From JAQGMV01 sp035626595 (GTDB lineage Bacteria > Pseudomonadota > Gammaproteobacteria > Burkholderiales > SG8-41), in the NCBI GenBank assembly GCA_035626595.1, contig DASPNJ010000136.1, forward strand, positions 46,677 through 110,676: 64,000 nucleotides of DNA. The letters are read 5' to 3'. Made by a program: the position numbers and the translations under genes. The notes under the pieces are model-generated. The model was not told the DNA's origin. It was given only the letters and a program-made list of their open reading frames with translations, and did no database searches. Positions 48,562-57,111 of this stretch are shown here, in pieces (the stretch's first letter is position 1; every line of letters starts with the position of its first letter).

Positions 48562-49956
48562 ATGGCTGCAGACATCGTTCGCGATCTCATTGCACGTGCG
48601 CGCAAGGCGCAGTCGATCGCCGCCGGTTACGATCAGCAGCGTCTCGACGAGCTCGTCGCGGCCGCCGGTTGGGCGATCATGGAGCCCGCGCGAAACCGCG
48701 CGCTTGCCGAGATCGCTGTGCGAGACACCGGCCTCGGCAAGGTCGCCGACAAAATCGATAAAAACCATCGCAAGACGCTCGGGCTCCTGCGCGATCTCAA
48801 AGGCGCGATCTCCACCGGCGTGCTCGCGGAGCGTCCGGACGACGGCATCGTCGAGATCGCAAAACCGGTCGGCGTCGTCGCGGCGATCGTGCCCTCCACG
48901 AATCCCGGCGCGACGCCGGCGAACAACATCATCAATGCGCTCAAGTGCGGCAACGCGATCGTGCTCTCGCCCTCGCCCAAAGGCTATTCGACGTGCGCCA
49001 AGCTGCTCGAATTCGTCCACGCCGAGCTCGCACGCATCGACGCTCCGCGCGATCTCGTCCAGATGCTGCCGGACCCGGTGACGAAGGCGCTGTCGACGGA
49101 GCTCATGAAACAGGCCGATCTCGTGGTCGTCACGGGCTCGCAGAGCAACGTCCGCGCAGGGTACTCGAGCGGCACCCCGGCGCTGGGCGTCGGCGCGGGG
49201 AACGTCGCCGTGATCGTCGACGCGTCCGCCGATTGCGACGACGCCGCGGCGAAGGTCATGCGCTCGAAGATCTTCGATCACGCGACGAGCTGCTCGTCCG
49301 AGAACAGCCTGATCATTCTCGAGAGCGTCTACGAGCGCATGCTCACTGCGCTCGCGCGCGAGGGCGGCGTGCTGCTGACAGGCGCCGAAAAGGCAACGCT
49401 GCAGGGCGCGATGTTCCCCGACGGCCACCTATCGCCCGCGGTGACGGCACAGCCGGTGGTGAAAATATGCTCGGTCGCGGGACTTACGAGACCCGAGCTG
49501 ACAGGCGCGAAATGTCTCATGGTCGAGGAGGCGGGCACGGGCCGAAGCCATCCCTTCTCCGGTGAGAAGCTTTCGCCGGTGCTGACGATTTATCGCGCGC
49601 GCGACTTCGATCACGCCTGCGCGATCATGCGCGGCATTTACGCCTACATGGGTAACGGCCACTCGTGCGGCATCCACACCCGGGACGATGCGCACGTGGA
49701 GCGGCTCGGGCGCGAGATGACCGTGTGCCGGGTCATCGTCAACCAGGCTCACGCCATCGCGAACGGCGGGAACTTCGACAACGGGCTGCCGTTCTCGCTG
49801 TCGATGGGCTGCGGGACCTGGGGGCGCAACAGCTTCTCCGAGAACCTGAACTACCGGCACTTCATGAACATTACGCGCGTCGTGCGCACCGTGCCGCCGC
49901 GCGAGCCGGCGCTCTCCGAGATCTTCGGCGACTATTGGGCGAAGCACGGCCAGTAA
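48562..49956 (+). CDS. CoA-acylating aldehyde dehydrogenase (SauS-like)
   Basis: 464-residue aldehyde dehydrogenase of the CoA-acylating type. The catalytic Cys is in ATSCSSENSLI, and the NAD region PVGVVAAIVPSTNPGATPANN and GNAIVLSPSPKG lacks the Glu of non-acylating ALDHs. Closest in memory are sulfoacetaldehyde dehydrogenase (acylating) SauS and other short EutE/PduP relatives. ATG at 48562 has only a weak SD. The CoA ligase downstream overlaps or abuts it, so the pair may convert aldehyde to acyl-CoA and acid to acyl-CoA, or handle a sulfonate or xenobiotic. Substrate not determined. Confidence 0.85.
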   Translation: MAADIVRDLIARARKAQSIAAGYDQQRLDELVAAAGWAIMEPARNRALAEIAVRDTGLGKVADKIDKNHRKTLGLLRDLKGAISTGVLAERPDDGIVEIAKPVGVVAAIVPSTNPGATPANNIINALKCGNAIVLSPSPKGYSTCAKLLEFVHAELARIDAPRDLVQMLPDPVTKALSTELMKQADLVVVTGSQSNVRAGYSSGTPALGVGAGNVAVIVDASADCDDAAAKVMRSKIFDHATSCSSENSLIILESVYERMLTALAREGGVLLTGAEKATLQGAMFPDGHLSPAVTAQPVVKICSVAGLTRPELTGAKCLMVEEAGTGRSHPFSGEKLSPVLTIYRARDFDHACAIMRGIYAYMGNGHSCGIHTRDDAHVERLGREMTVCRVIVNQAHAIANGGNFDNGLPFSLSMGCGTWGRNSFSENLNYRHFMNITRVVRTVPPREPALSEIFGDYWAKHGQ

Positions 49957-51467
49957 CGATACGGGATTACGTCGACCGGCGCGCCGCGGAGCAGCCGGAC
50001 GCACCGTACCTCATCGCGCCCGAGACGGGCGCGGCGCTCACGTACGGAGAGCTCGCCGCCGCCTCGCGCCGCCTCGAGCGCTTCCTCGCCGGTTGCGGTC
50101 TCGCCAAGGGCGACAAGGTCGCTCTCATGCTCCACAACGCTTATCAGACGGCGCGCCTGCTGATCGGCGTCATGTACGCTGGCTGCACGGTCGCGCCGCT
50201 CAATCTGCTCTCGCAGCGCTCCCAGCTCGAGTACGTGCTGGAGCACTCGGACACGAAGCTCGTGTTCACGAGCGCGGAGCTCGAGCCGCGGCTGCGCGAA
50301 GCGCTCAAAGCCGTGTCACGCACGATCGAGGTCGTGGTCATCGAACCCGATGCAGCGGCGATCGTCGCGGACGAAGCTGCTCGTGCTTCGACAAGCTCAG
50401 CACGAACCGCGGTTGAGCCACACGACGACGCGCTGCTGATGTACACCTCCGGCACCACGGGCAGGCCGAAAGGCGTCATGCACACGCACCGCAGCGTCGT
50501 GGCAGGCGGCGTCTTCACGAGCGAGGCGCACAGGCTCACACGCAGCGATCGCGTGATGTGCGCGCTGCCGCTCTATCACATCAACGGGCAGATCGTGACG
50601 GCCGTCGCGCCGCTCGTGCACGGCGGCAGCGTGGTCATGCCGCAGCGGTTCAGCGTGACGGGCTACTGGCAAACCGTGGCGCAGCACCGCTGCACGTGGA
50701 TCAACGTCGTGCCGACGATCATCGCGTATCTCCTGAACGCGCCTGGGCCGCGCGAGCTCGGGCTCGACGTGTCGCGCGTGAAGTTCTGCCGCTCCGCTTC
50801 CGCGCCGCTGCCGCCCGAGCTGCACCGCGCGTTCGAGGAGCGCTTCGGCATCGACATCATTGAAACGTTCGGAATGACCGAGACGAACGCGCCGTGCTTC
50901 ACGAATCCGTACGAACCGTCGAAGCGCAGGATCGGCAGCCCGGGCCGCGCGTTCGGCAACGAAGCCAAGGTGATCGACGTCGCCAGCGGGGCGGATCAGC
51001 CGGTCGGCGTGGCCGGAGAGATCATGGTCCGCGGCGAAAACGTGATGAAGTGCTACTACAAGGATCCCGCGGCGACCGCGCAGACGCTGGAGGCCGACGG
51101 GTGGATGCACACGGGAGATCTCGGCTATCTCGACGAGCAGGGCTATCTCTTCGTCACGGGGCGGCTGAAGGAGCTCATCATCAAGGGCGGCGAGAACATC
51201 GCGCCGCGCGAGATCGATGAAGCGCTGCTGCGGCATCCGGCGGTGCTGGAAGCGGCAGCCGTCGGCGTCCCGGACGCGGTCTATGGCCAGGACATCCTGG
51301 CATGCGTGGTATTGAAGCCGGGCAGCGCGTGCACGCCCGACGAGCTCACGGCGCACGCGCAGCGCGAGCTCGGCCGCTACAAGACGCCGAAATCGATACG
51401 GCTGGTCGACGCTCTGCCCAAAGGCCCGTCAGGCAAGGTCCAGCGCCTCAAGCTCCTCGATCTGTAA
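49935..51467 (+). CDS. AMP-dependent acyl-CoA synthetase
   Basis: 510-residue ANL-superfamily ligase. Motifs are LLMYTSGTTGRPKGVMHTH (P-loop), GWMHTGDLGYLDEQGY, KELIIKGGENIAPREID and a C-terminal catalytic Lys in LPKGPSGKVQRLK. The start is uncertain: no ATG or GTG exists in frame between the upstream region and about residue 65. TTG at 49935 (overlapping the aldehyde dehydrogenase stop) is the nearest canonical codon; the first residues that align with the family (TIRDYVDRRAAEQPDAPYLI) begin at 49961. Residues about 149-158 (ARASTSSARTA) are an in-frame repeat (50381-50406). Translationally coupled to the previous gene. Confidence 0.87.
   Translation: MGEARPVTIRDYVDRRAAEQPDAPYLIAPETGAALTYGELAAASRRLERFLAGCGLAKGDKVALMLHNAYQTARLLIGVMYAGCTVAPLNLLSQRSQLEYVLEHSDTKLVFTSAELEPRLREALKAVSRTIEVVVIEPDAAAIVADEAARASTSSARTAVEPHDDALLMYTSGTTGRPKGVMHTHRSVVAGGVFTSEAHRLTRSDRVMCALPLYHINGQIVTAVAPLVHGGSVVMPQRFSVTGYWQTVAQHRCTWINVVPTIIAYLLNAPGPRELGLDVSRVKFCRSASAPLPPELHRAFEERFGIDIIETFGMTETNAPCFTNPYEPSKRRIGSPGRAFGNEAKVIDVASGADQPVGVAGEIMVRGENVMKCYYKDPAATAQTLEADGWMHTGDLGYLDEQGYLFVTGRLKELIIKGGENIAPREIDEALLRHPAVLEAAAVGVPDAVYGQDILACVVLKPGSACTPDELTAHAQRELGRYKTPKSIRLVDALPKGPSGKVQRLKLLDL
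50381..50406 (+). repeat. Repeat family G, in frame in the CoA ligase
   Basis: TCGTGCT (50381-50387)-tcgacaagctc-AGCACGA (50399-50405). This is the widespread TTCGACAAGCTCAGCACGAA-type element known from proteobacterial intergenic repeats. It adds about nine residues in a loop before the P-loop motif (YTSGTTG). Confidence 0.8.
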
Positions 51468-51592
51468 TGGCGGCCTAACGCCACTCGAAGGTTCGTCGCG
51501 CTTTGGTAGTGCGCTTCTCCCACCCCGCGCGCGTCCTCGGTGGCATGGGCATTGCTCCGCCACGGCTATCGCCGTATGCGCGCGAATACGCC

Positions 51593-52522
51593 ATGACACC
51601 GAAAGAAATCTGGACGCTCGTAAAAAACAGCTTCAGCGCGTGGTCCGGTGACTACGCGCCGAGCATGGGCGCGGCGCTCTCGTACTACACGCTTTTCTCG
51701 ATCGCGCCGCTGCTGATCATCGTGATCGCGGTCGCCGGACTGTTCTTCGGCGCGGACGCCGTTCGCGGGGTCATCTTCGAGCAGCTCCACGCTCTGATGG
51801 GCGAGGAAAGCGCGGAAGCGGTGCAGGACATGCTCGCGAGCGCGAGCGAGCCGACGACCGGCGCGATCGCGACCGTCGTGAGCATCGGCGGTCTGCTGAT
51901 CGGCGCGACCACCGCATTCGGCGAGATGCAGAACGATCTGGACCGCATCTGGCGCGCGCCCGCCGCCGACAAAACCAGCGGCATTTGGAAGCTGCTGCGC
52001 ACGCGGCTGCTGTCTTTCGGCATGATCCTCGGCGTCGCATTCCTGCTCACGGTGTCGCTCGTGACTTCCGCAGCGCTGTCCGCGATCGGCAAATGGTGGG
52101 ACGGCTATCTCGGCGGATGGGAAACGCTCGCGCACGTGCTGGACATCGTCGTGAACCTCGGCCTGCTCACCGTGATCTTCGCGCTCATCTACAAGCTCAT
52201 TCCACGCGTGAAGGTCGCCTGGCACGACGTGTGGATCGGCGCCGCGTTTACGGCCGTGCTGTTCACGATCGGAAAAGTGCTGATCGGTCTGTATCTCGGG
52301 AAAAGCGACGTCGCCTCGACGTTCGGCACTGCGGGCTCGGTCGTGCTGATGATGATCTGGGTGTATTACGCTTCGCAGATCTTCCTGCTCGGCGCGGAGT
52401 TCACGCGCGTCTATGCCGAGACCCACGGCTCGCGGCGCAGTGCGGCCGAGAAGGAGCGCCGGCGCACCGAACGCCGCAGCCCGTCGCACCGGCCCCACCT
52501 GACGAGCGCGAGCCCGGCATAG
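51593..52522 (+). CDS. YihY/BrkB family inner-membrane protein
   Basis: 309-residue membrane protein with about six TM helices (the first after the start, residues 27-48: YYTLFSIAPLLIIVIAVAGLFF). YihY blocks are MGAALSYYTLFSIAPLL, GATTAFGEMQNDLDRIW and FGTAGSVVLMMIWVYYASQIFLLGAEFTRVYAE. The C-terminal cytoplasmic tail is strongly basic (RRSAAEKERRRTERRS). Function in envelope or competence is unsettled. ATG at 51593 is chosen; upstream in-frame sequence is not conserved-looking. The 3' side holds repeat E (52529). Confidence 0.9.
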   Translation: MTPKEIWTLVKNSFSAWSGDYAPSMGAALSYYTLFSIAPLLIIVIAVAGLFFGADAVRGVIFEQLHALMGEESAEAVQDMLASASEPTTGAIATVVSIGGLLIGATTAFGEMQNDLDRIWRAPAADKTSGIWKLLRTRLLSFGMILGVAFLLTVSLVTSAALSAIGKWWDGYLGGWETLAHVLDIVVNLGLLTVIFALIYKLIPRVKVAWHDVWIGAAFTAVLFTIGKVLIGLYLGKSDVASTFGTAGSVVLMMIWVYYASQIFLLGAEFTRVYAETHGSRRSAAEKERRRTERRSPSHRPHLTSASPA

Positions 52523-52528
52523 GAATTC

Positions 52529-52596
52529 GTCACCCCGACGAAGGCCGGGGGTCTAGACCCGCGTTGCGTCGATTCCGGCCTGCGCCGGAACGACGA
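52529..52596. repeat. Repeat family E, full inverted copy
   Basis: GTCACCCCGACGAAGGCCGG at 52529 and an inverse GATTCCGGCCTGCGCCGGAA ending near 52590-52596. The two arms are of the same family as 38972-39003 (ATTCCCGCGAAGGCGGGAAT). It separates the convergent yihY and the 63-residue gene at 52605. Confidence 0.8.
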
Positions 52597-52604
52597 CATC
52601 GCGG

Positions 52605-52796
52605 CTACGTCTTGGCGTTTTGCAGCCGCTCGCGCCCAAGCGTCGTGAGCTGAAGTCCGCCCTCGACCAGCTCGATGGCGAGCCCCTGCTCGACGAACCG
52701 CTTTCTGATTGCGTCGGGAACGTCCGGCTTTGTCGGGCTGTCTGTATCCAACGCGCGCAGCCAGCGCAGGTCGTCCGGGCTTAAGATGGGGTCCAT
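52605..52796 (-). CDS. Small conserved hypothetical protein
   Basis: 63-residue protein, MDPILSPDDLRWLRALDTDS, with VPDAIRKRFVEQGLAIELVEGGLQLTTLGRERL, which looks like a truncated winged-helix (helix-turn-helix with LTTLGRERL wing). Such small proteins are frequent and uncharacterised in betaproteobacteria. Divergent from the multicopper oxidase with 42 bases between starts. No SD is evident, so the start could be upstream. Could be a local regulator of the oxidase, inference only. Confidence 0.6.
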   Translation of the reverse strand: MDPILSPDDLRWLRALDTDSPTKPDVPDAIRKRFVEQGLAIELVEGGLQLTTLGRERLQNAKT

Positions 52797-52838
52797 GTCA
52801 GACCGGGAAGCAAGAACGGTGCAAACCCCGCCAGCACC

Positions 52839-54434
52839 TTGAATACACGCAGACGCATCGTTCTCGGCACGGGCGCGGCCGCCCTCGCAGGCGCGGCCGG
52901 GTGGCTCGCGTGGCGCCGACCGCGGGAATCGGTCGAGCCGGCCGACATCGTCGCGGAGCTGCCGCCCGATCCGCTGTTCCCGAATCGGCTGAGATTGCCC
53001 GGCGAAGACGGCTTCAACGGGCTGCTCGACGTCGGCGGCGCCTTCAGCATCGTGAGCCGTACGGTCCAGCACGAGATCATTCCCGGCAAGCGGGTGCCGA
53101 TGCTCGCCTACACCGTGGAGCACGCTGGCCGCGCGTTCGTGAATCCGGTGCTGCGCATCCAGAAGGGCACCACGGTTCGGGCGCGCTACTGGAACGCGCT
53201 CGACGAGACGAGCATCGTGCACTGGCATGGCCTCACGGTCGACACGAATAACGACGGACACCCCCATTACGCGGTGCGCGCGAGCGAGACGTACGACTAC
53301 CAGTTCGAAGTGTCGAACCGCGCGGGCACGTACTGGTATCACCCGCACCCGCATCACCTCGCCGGAAAACAGGCGTACCTCGGTCTCGCGGGACTGCTCG
53401 TCGTCGAAGACGCCGAAGACGTCGCGCTCCAGCGCGCGCTCGATCTCACGTTCGGCGAGACCGATCTTCCGCTGCTGATCCAGGACAAGCGGCTCGGCGC
53501 AGACGGCTCGCTTCAATACACGCCGGCTTCGCACGATCATTTTCTCGGCTACTGCGGCGATCGCGTCCTCGTGAACTCGACGCCCGCGCCGTATCTCGAC
53601 TGCGCCTCGCGCATCTACCGCTTGCGGCTCGTAAACGGCTCGAATGCGCGGATCTACCGGCTCGCATTCCTGCGCAACGACGCCCCGGCCGAATTCCAGG
53701 TGATCGGGGCCGACGGCGGCCTGCTCGAGCGGCCGATTGCGGTGCGCGAGCTTTTCCTCGGGCCCGCCGAGCGCGCGGACGTGTTGCTCGATCTGACGCA
53801 GGCGACCCTCGGCGAGCGTGTCATGCTCGCGAGCCTGCCGTTCGACGCAATGCAGTTGGGCAACAGCCCTCCTACACGAACGGCGCGAACGGACACTGAA
53901 GTTCCGGTGAACGGCGCGCCGCTCGAGCTCATGCTGATGCGGGTCACGCGCCAGACGCGTTACGCGCGCCCGGTGCCGCACACCCTCTGCACGATCGACA
54001 GCGCGCCGGCCGATGGACTCCAGCACCGCCGCTTCTCGTTCGCGCACGTGAAGGGGCTGTGGCGCATCAACGGCTACAGCTACCAGATGACGAAGACGGC
54101 GTTTTCGGTGCCGCGCGGCGCGCGTGAGATCTGGGAGTTCACCAGTTCCCGACCGGCCATGCCGCATCCGATACACATCCACGGGTTCCAGTATCGCGTG
54201 CTCGCACGCACCGGCAGTCCGGCGCATCTCAAGGCGCTCGCGGCGAACGCCGACGGCGTGCAGCCCGCGGAGCTCGGCTGGAAAGACAGCGTGCTGCTGT
54301 GGCCCGGAGAGACGATCCGGCTGCTCGTGGATTTCTCGCATCCGTTCCAGGGCGACCAGGTCTACATGCTCCAGTGCCACAACCTCGAGCACGAGACGCA
54401 CGGGATGATGGTGAATTTCCGCGTCTCGGCGTGA
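52839..54434 (+). CDS. Tat-exported multicopper oxidase
   Basis: 531-residue three-domain MCO with a twin-arginine N-terminus (NTRRRIVLGTGAAALAGAAGW), TTG start. Copper motifs: HWHGLTVD, WYHPHPHH, HPIHIHGF and the final QCHNLEHETHGMM. The last normally reads HCH; the first His (a type 3 copper ligand, H499 in CueO) is Gln (codon CAG). The other ligands are all present. It may have altered trinuclear chemistry. Exported folded to the periplasm. Followed in GTGA overlap by a PhoX-like gene, so they work together. The substrate could be metal ions or phenolics; not determined. Confidence 0.88.
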   Translation: MNTRRRIVLGTGAAALAGAAGWLAWRRPRESVEPADIVAELPPDPLFPNRLRLPGEDGFNGLLDVGGAFSIVSRTVQHEIIPGKRVPMLAYTVEHAGRAFVNPVLRIQKGTTVRARYWNALDETSIVHWHGLTVDTNNDGHPHYAVRASETYDYQFEVSNRAGTYWYHPHPHHLAGKQAYLGLAGLLVVEDAEDVALQRALDLTFGETDLPLLIQDKRLGADGSLQYTPASHDHFLGYCGDRVLVNSTPAPYLDCASRIYRLRLVNGSNARIYRLAFLRNDAPAEFQVIGADGGLLERPIAVRELFLGPAERADVLLDLTQATLGERVMLASLPFDAMQLGNSPPTRTARTDTEVPVNGAPLELMLMRVTRQTRYARPVPHTLCTIDSAPADGLQHRRFSFAHVKGLWRINGYSYQMTKTAFSVPRGAREIWEFTSSRPAMPHPIHIHGFQYRVLARTGSPAHLKALAANADGVQPAELGWKDSVLLWPGETIRLLVDFSHPFQGDQVYMLQCHNLEHETHGMMVNFRVSA

Positions 54435-55852
54435 GGCGCCGGTTTCTGGCGCAGGCCGCCGCGCTCGTCACAGCAAAAACGCTCTCGACGCTTTCGGCGC
54501 ACGCAGCGTTGGCCGGCGATCTGGCGCAGTCGCCGGCGGATTCCAGCGACTACGGCCCGCTCTTTCCGATCGCGGACACCGACGGCAACGTCGTGCTCGC
54601 GCTGCCGCAGGGCTTTCGCTATGCCACCTTCAGCAGGACGGGCGAGGCGTACGCGCCGGGACGTCTCGTGCCGCGCAGCCACGACGGCATGGCGTGCTTT
54701 GCCGCGGGGCCCGACACCGTGCGGCTCGTTCGCAACCACGAGCTGCGCAATCGCCCCGGCGACTTCACGCTGGGCGTCGAGGTGCCGGCAGACCATGCGT
54801 ACGACGCCGCCGCGATGGGCGGCTGCATGGCGCTCGATTTCGATCTCCGGACGAAGCGTCTCGTGCGCCAATTCCCCGTGCTCGGCGGCACGATGGTGAA
54901 CTGTGCGGGCGGCTATGCCTGGAAAAATGCGGGCTGGATCACGTGCGAAGAGACGACGGCGGGCGTGAACGACGATTTCGGCAGGCCGCACGGCTATGTC
55001 TTCGTGGTACCGGCATCGGTGCAGTCCGCGGTTCGCGCAGTGCCGCTTACGGCATTGGGCCGCTTCGCGCACGAAGCGGCGGTCGCCGATGCGAACGGGA
55101 TTGTGTATCTCACGGAGGACGCCGGCAGCACATCGGGCTTCTATCGCTTCACGCCCGAGCGCTCCGGTGATCTGACGCGAGGCCGGCTCCAGATGCTCGC
55201 GATCCGCGGTGAGCCCCGCGCCGATCTGCACCACGGCCGCAAGATGGGTCTGCGATTGCCGGTGCGGTGGGTCGACATCGACGAGCCCGACCCCCCGCTC
55301 GAGCGCGGCGCAGCCACCTGTTTCGCGCAGGCACGCGCGCGCGGTGGTGCGGCATTCGGCCGGCTCGAAGGCATCCATCGCGGTGAAGACGGCGTATCGG
55401 TGTACTTCGTCGCGACGACCGGCGGCAAGGTCCGCGGCATGGACGGCCGTGGTTACGGCCAGATCTGGCGCTATGCGCCGGCGCTCGCACGCGGCGACTC
55501 GGACGCGCTCACGCTCGTGTTCGAATCGCCTCACGGCAGCGTCCTCGACTCACCCGACAATTTGTGCTTCACGCCCCGCGGCTCGCTGCTCCTGTGCGAG
55601 GACGATGCGACGGATGACGCCGACACCCATGGCATGGCAACTGGCATCGCCAACGTAAACCGCCTGATCGGTCTCACGCGCGGCGGTCGCCCGTTCGCGT
55701 TCGCGGTGAATCTGCTGAACGCGAGCGAGTTCGCCGGCGCGTGCTTCATTCCCGGCGGCGAGATCCTGTTCGTAAACCTGTTCGGCGATGCGAGCGTCGC
55801 CAGTGGGATGACGTGCGCGATCTGGGGGCCGTGGGCGCGCGGGCCGCTGTAG
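54431..55852 (+). CDS. PhoX/DUF839-family exported phosphatase-like protein
   Basis: 473-residue DUF839 protein with Tat signal RRRFLAQAAALVTAKTL. GTG at 54431 overlaps the MCO stop. Typical blocks: HDGMACFAAGPDTVRLVRNHE (PhoX Ca/Fe region), GGTMVNCAGGYAWKNAGWITCEE, VYLTEDAGSTSGFYRF and SPDNLCFTPRGSLLLCEDD. PhoX members are calcium/iron phosphatases released to the periplasm; some DUF839 proteins have lost that activity. A co-exported pair with a multicopper oxidase is unusual. Confidence 0.87.
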   Translation: MRRRFLAQAAALVTAKTLSTLSAHAALAGDLAQSPADSSDYGPLFPIADTDGNVVLALPQGFRYATFSRTGEAYAPGRLVPRSHDGMACFAAGPDTVRLVRNHELRNRPGDFTLGVEVPADHAYDAAAMGGCMALDFDLRTKRLVRQFPVLGGTMVNCAGGYAWKNAGWITCEETTAGVNDDFGRPHGYVFVVPASVQSAVRAVPLTALGRFAHEAAVADANGIVYLTEDAGSTSGFYRFTPERSGDLTRGRLQMLAIRGEPRADLHHGRKMGLRLPVRWVDIDEPDPPLERGAATCFAQARARGGAAFGRLEGIHRGEDGVSVYFVATTGGKVRGMDGRGYGQIWRYAPALARGDSDALTLVFESPHGSVLDSPDNLCFTPRGSLLLCEDDATDDADTHGMATGIANVNRLIGLTRGGRPFAFAVNLLNASEFAGACFIPGGEILFVNLFGDASVASGMTCAIWGPWARGPL

Positions 55853-55905
55853 GCTATGCGCGCTGCAGCTACCGTCCTGCTACCGGCGCTTTCACTCACA
55901 CTCTG

Positions 55906-56511
55906 ATGATCCCTGCTCCCTCGCAACACTTGCCGCGCTGCCCCTGGCCGGGACAGGACGCGCTGTACCTCGAGTACCACGACCGTGAATGGGGCGTGCC
56001 GGAATACGACGATCGCGCACTCTTCGAGAAGCTCGTGCTGGACGGGTTCCAGGCGGGCCTCTCGTGGCTGATCATCCTGCGCAAACGCGAGAACTTCCGC
56101 CGCGCGTTCGACGGCTTCGCGCCCGAGAAGATCGCGCGCTATACGCCCAAAAGAGTCGAGCGGCTCATGGGCAACGAAGGTATCGTGCGCAACCGCATGA
56201 AGATCGAAGGGGCAGTCCTCTCGGCGCGCGCGTGGCTCGACGTAATGGAGAGCGGGCCCGGATTCTCGAAGCTCCTGTGGGACCACGTCGATGGCCGACC
56301 GAGGATCAATCGCTTCCGCAGCGTGAGGCAGATCCCGGCTCAGACCGTCCTATCGGTCACGCTCTCGAAGGCGCTCGCCGTGCGGGGCTTCAGGTTCTGC
56401 GGACCGACGATCGTCTACGCGTTCATGCAGGCGGTCGGGATGGTGAACGACCATCTCGTGAGCTGCCACCGGCATCCGGATTTCGCCCTGCGGCGTTCGC
56501 GGCGCGGGTAA
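55906..56511 (+). CDS. tag: DNA-3-methyladenine glycosylase I
   Basis: 201-residue Tag glycosylase of base-excision repair. The zinc ligands are Cys in PRCPWPG, His in YHDREWG and the C-terminal H...C in DHLVSCHRHPDF. Core blocks are FEKLVLDGFQAGLSWLIILRKRENFR and MGNEGIVRNRMKIEGAV. ATG at 55906 is near the start of the conserved RCPWPG. No strong SD. Removes 3-methyladenine; alone here, not with an Ada cluster. Confidence 0.93.
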   Translation: MIPAPSQHLPRCPWPGQDALYLEYHDREWGVPEYDDRALFEKLVLDGFQAGLSWLIILRKRENFRRAFDGFAPEKIARYTPKRVERLMGNEGIVRNRMKIEGAVLSARAWLDVMESGPGFSKLLWDHVDGRPRINRFRSVRQIPAQTVLSVTLSKALAVRGFRFCGPTIVYAFMQAVGMVNDHLVSCHRHPDFALRRSRRG

Positions 56512-56532
56512 GCAGCCGCGACTCGACGCGCT

Positions 56533-57111
56533 TCACGCCGACGTGCGGTCGATCCCCGTGAGCGCCGCCGAGAGATCCTCCGCAAGCTGCTCTAGGAGCT
56601 TCACCTCGTCCTGGTCGAAGGCGTCGGGCTCCCGCGCGAGCAGCGTGAGCACGGCGGTGACGGCGTCGCCGGTGTGCAGCGGACACATCGCCATCGACCT
56701 CAGGCCTCTGCGCAGCGCTTCCTGCCGCAAAGCGCTGGAGGGCAGAAACACCTTCGCGATGTTGTTGCAGATCGTCGGCTCGCCGGTTGCGATCGCGCGC
56801 GCGAGCAGCGTGCCGTCGCTCGGAGTACCGTTCAGGACCAGCGGATTGGCGAGCGCGAACTGTCCGAGCCCTTCGGTCGTGATCGCCCGCACGCGGTGTC
56901 CTTCGCCGTCGTAGAGCGCCGCCCACGCCGCCCCGAAGCCGCCGTCCTCCACGGCGATTCGGCATGTGCCGTGAAGCAGCGCGCGCACGTTCTGGACGCT
57001 TTCGGCCGCGGCGTCGACTGCGCTCAGTACCGCATGCATGCGGCCCAGGCGCGCGAACTTGCGCGCTTCCATCTCGTGCTTCTTCGCCTGTAGGGCAAGT
57101 CTCATCGTCAT
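56533..57111 (-). CDS. GAF domain protein
   Basis: 192-residue single GAF domain (from MTMRLALQAKKHEMEA; core GFGAAWAALYDGEGHRVRAI, TPSDGTLLARAIATGEPTICNN, MAMCPLHTGDAVTAVLTLLAREPDAFDQDEV). It lacks an output domain, so it must act through partners. ATG at 57111 is in an ATGA overlap with the upstream EAL gene; an alternative start is 57132. Likely third of a kinase-EAL-GAF operon. Ligand unknown. Confidence 0.82.
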   Translation of the reverse strand: MTMRLALQAKKHEMEARKFARLGRMHAVLSAVDAAAESVQNVRALLHGTCRIAVEDGGFGAAWAALYDGEGHRVRAITTEGLGQFALANPLVLNGTPSDGTLLARAIATGEPTICNNIAKVFLPSSALRQEALRRGLRSMAMCPLHTGDAVTAVLTLLAREPDAFDQDEVKLLEQLAEDLSAALTGIDRTSA

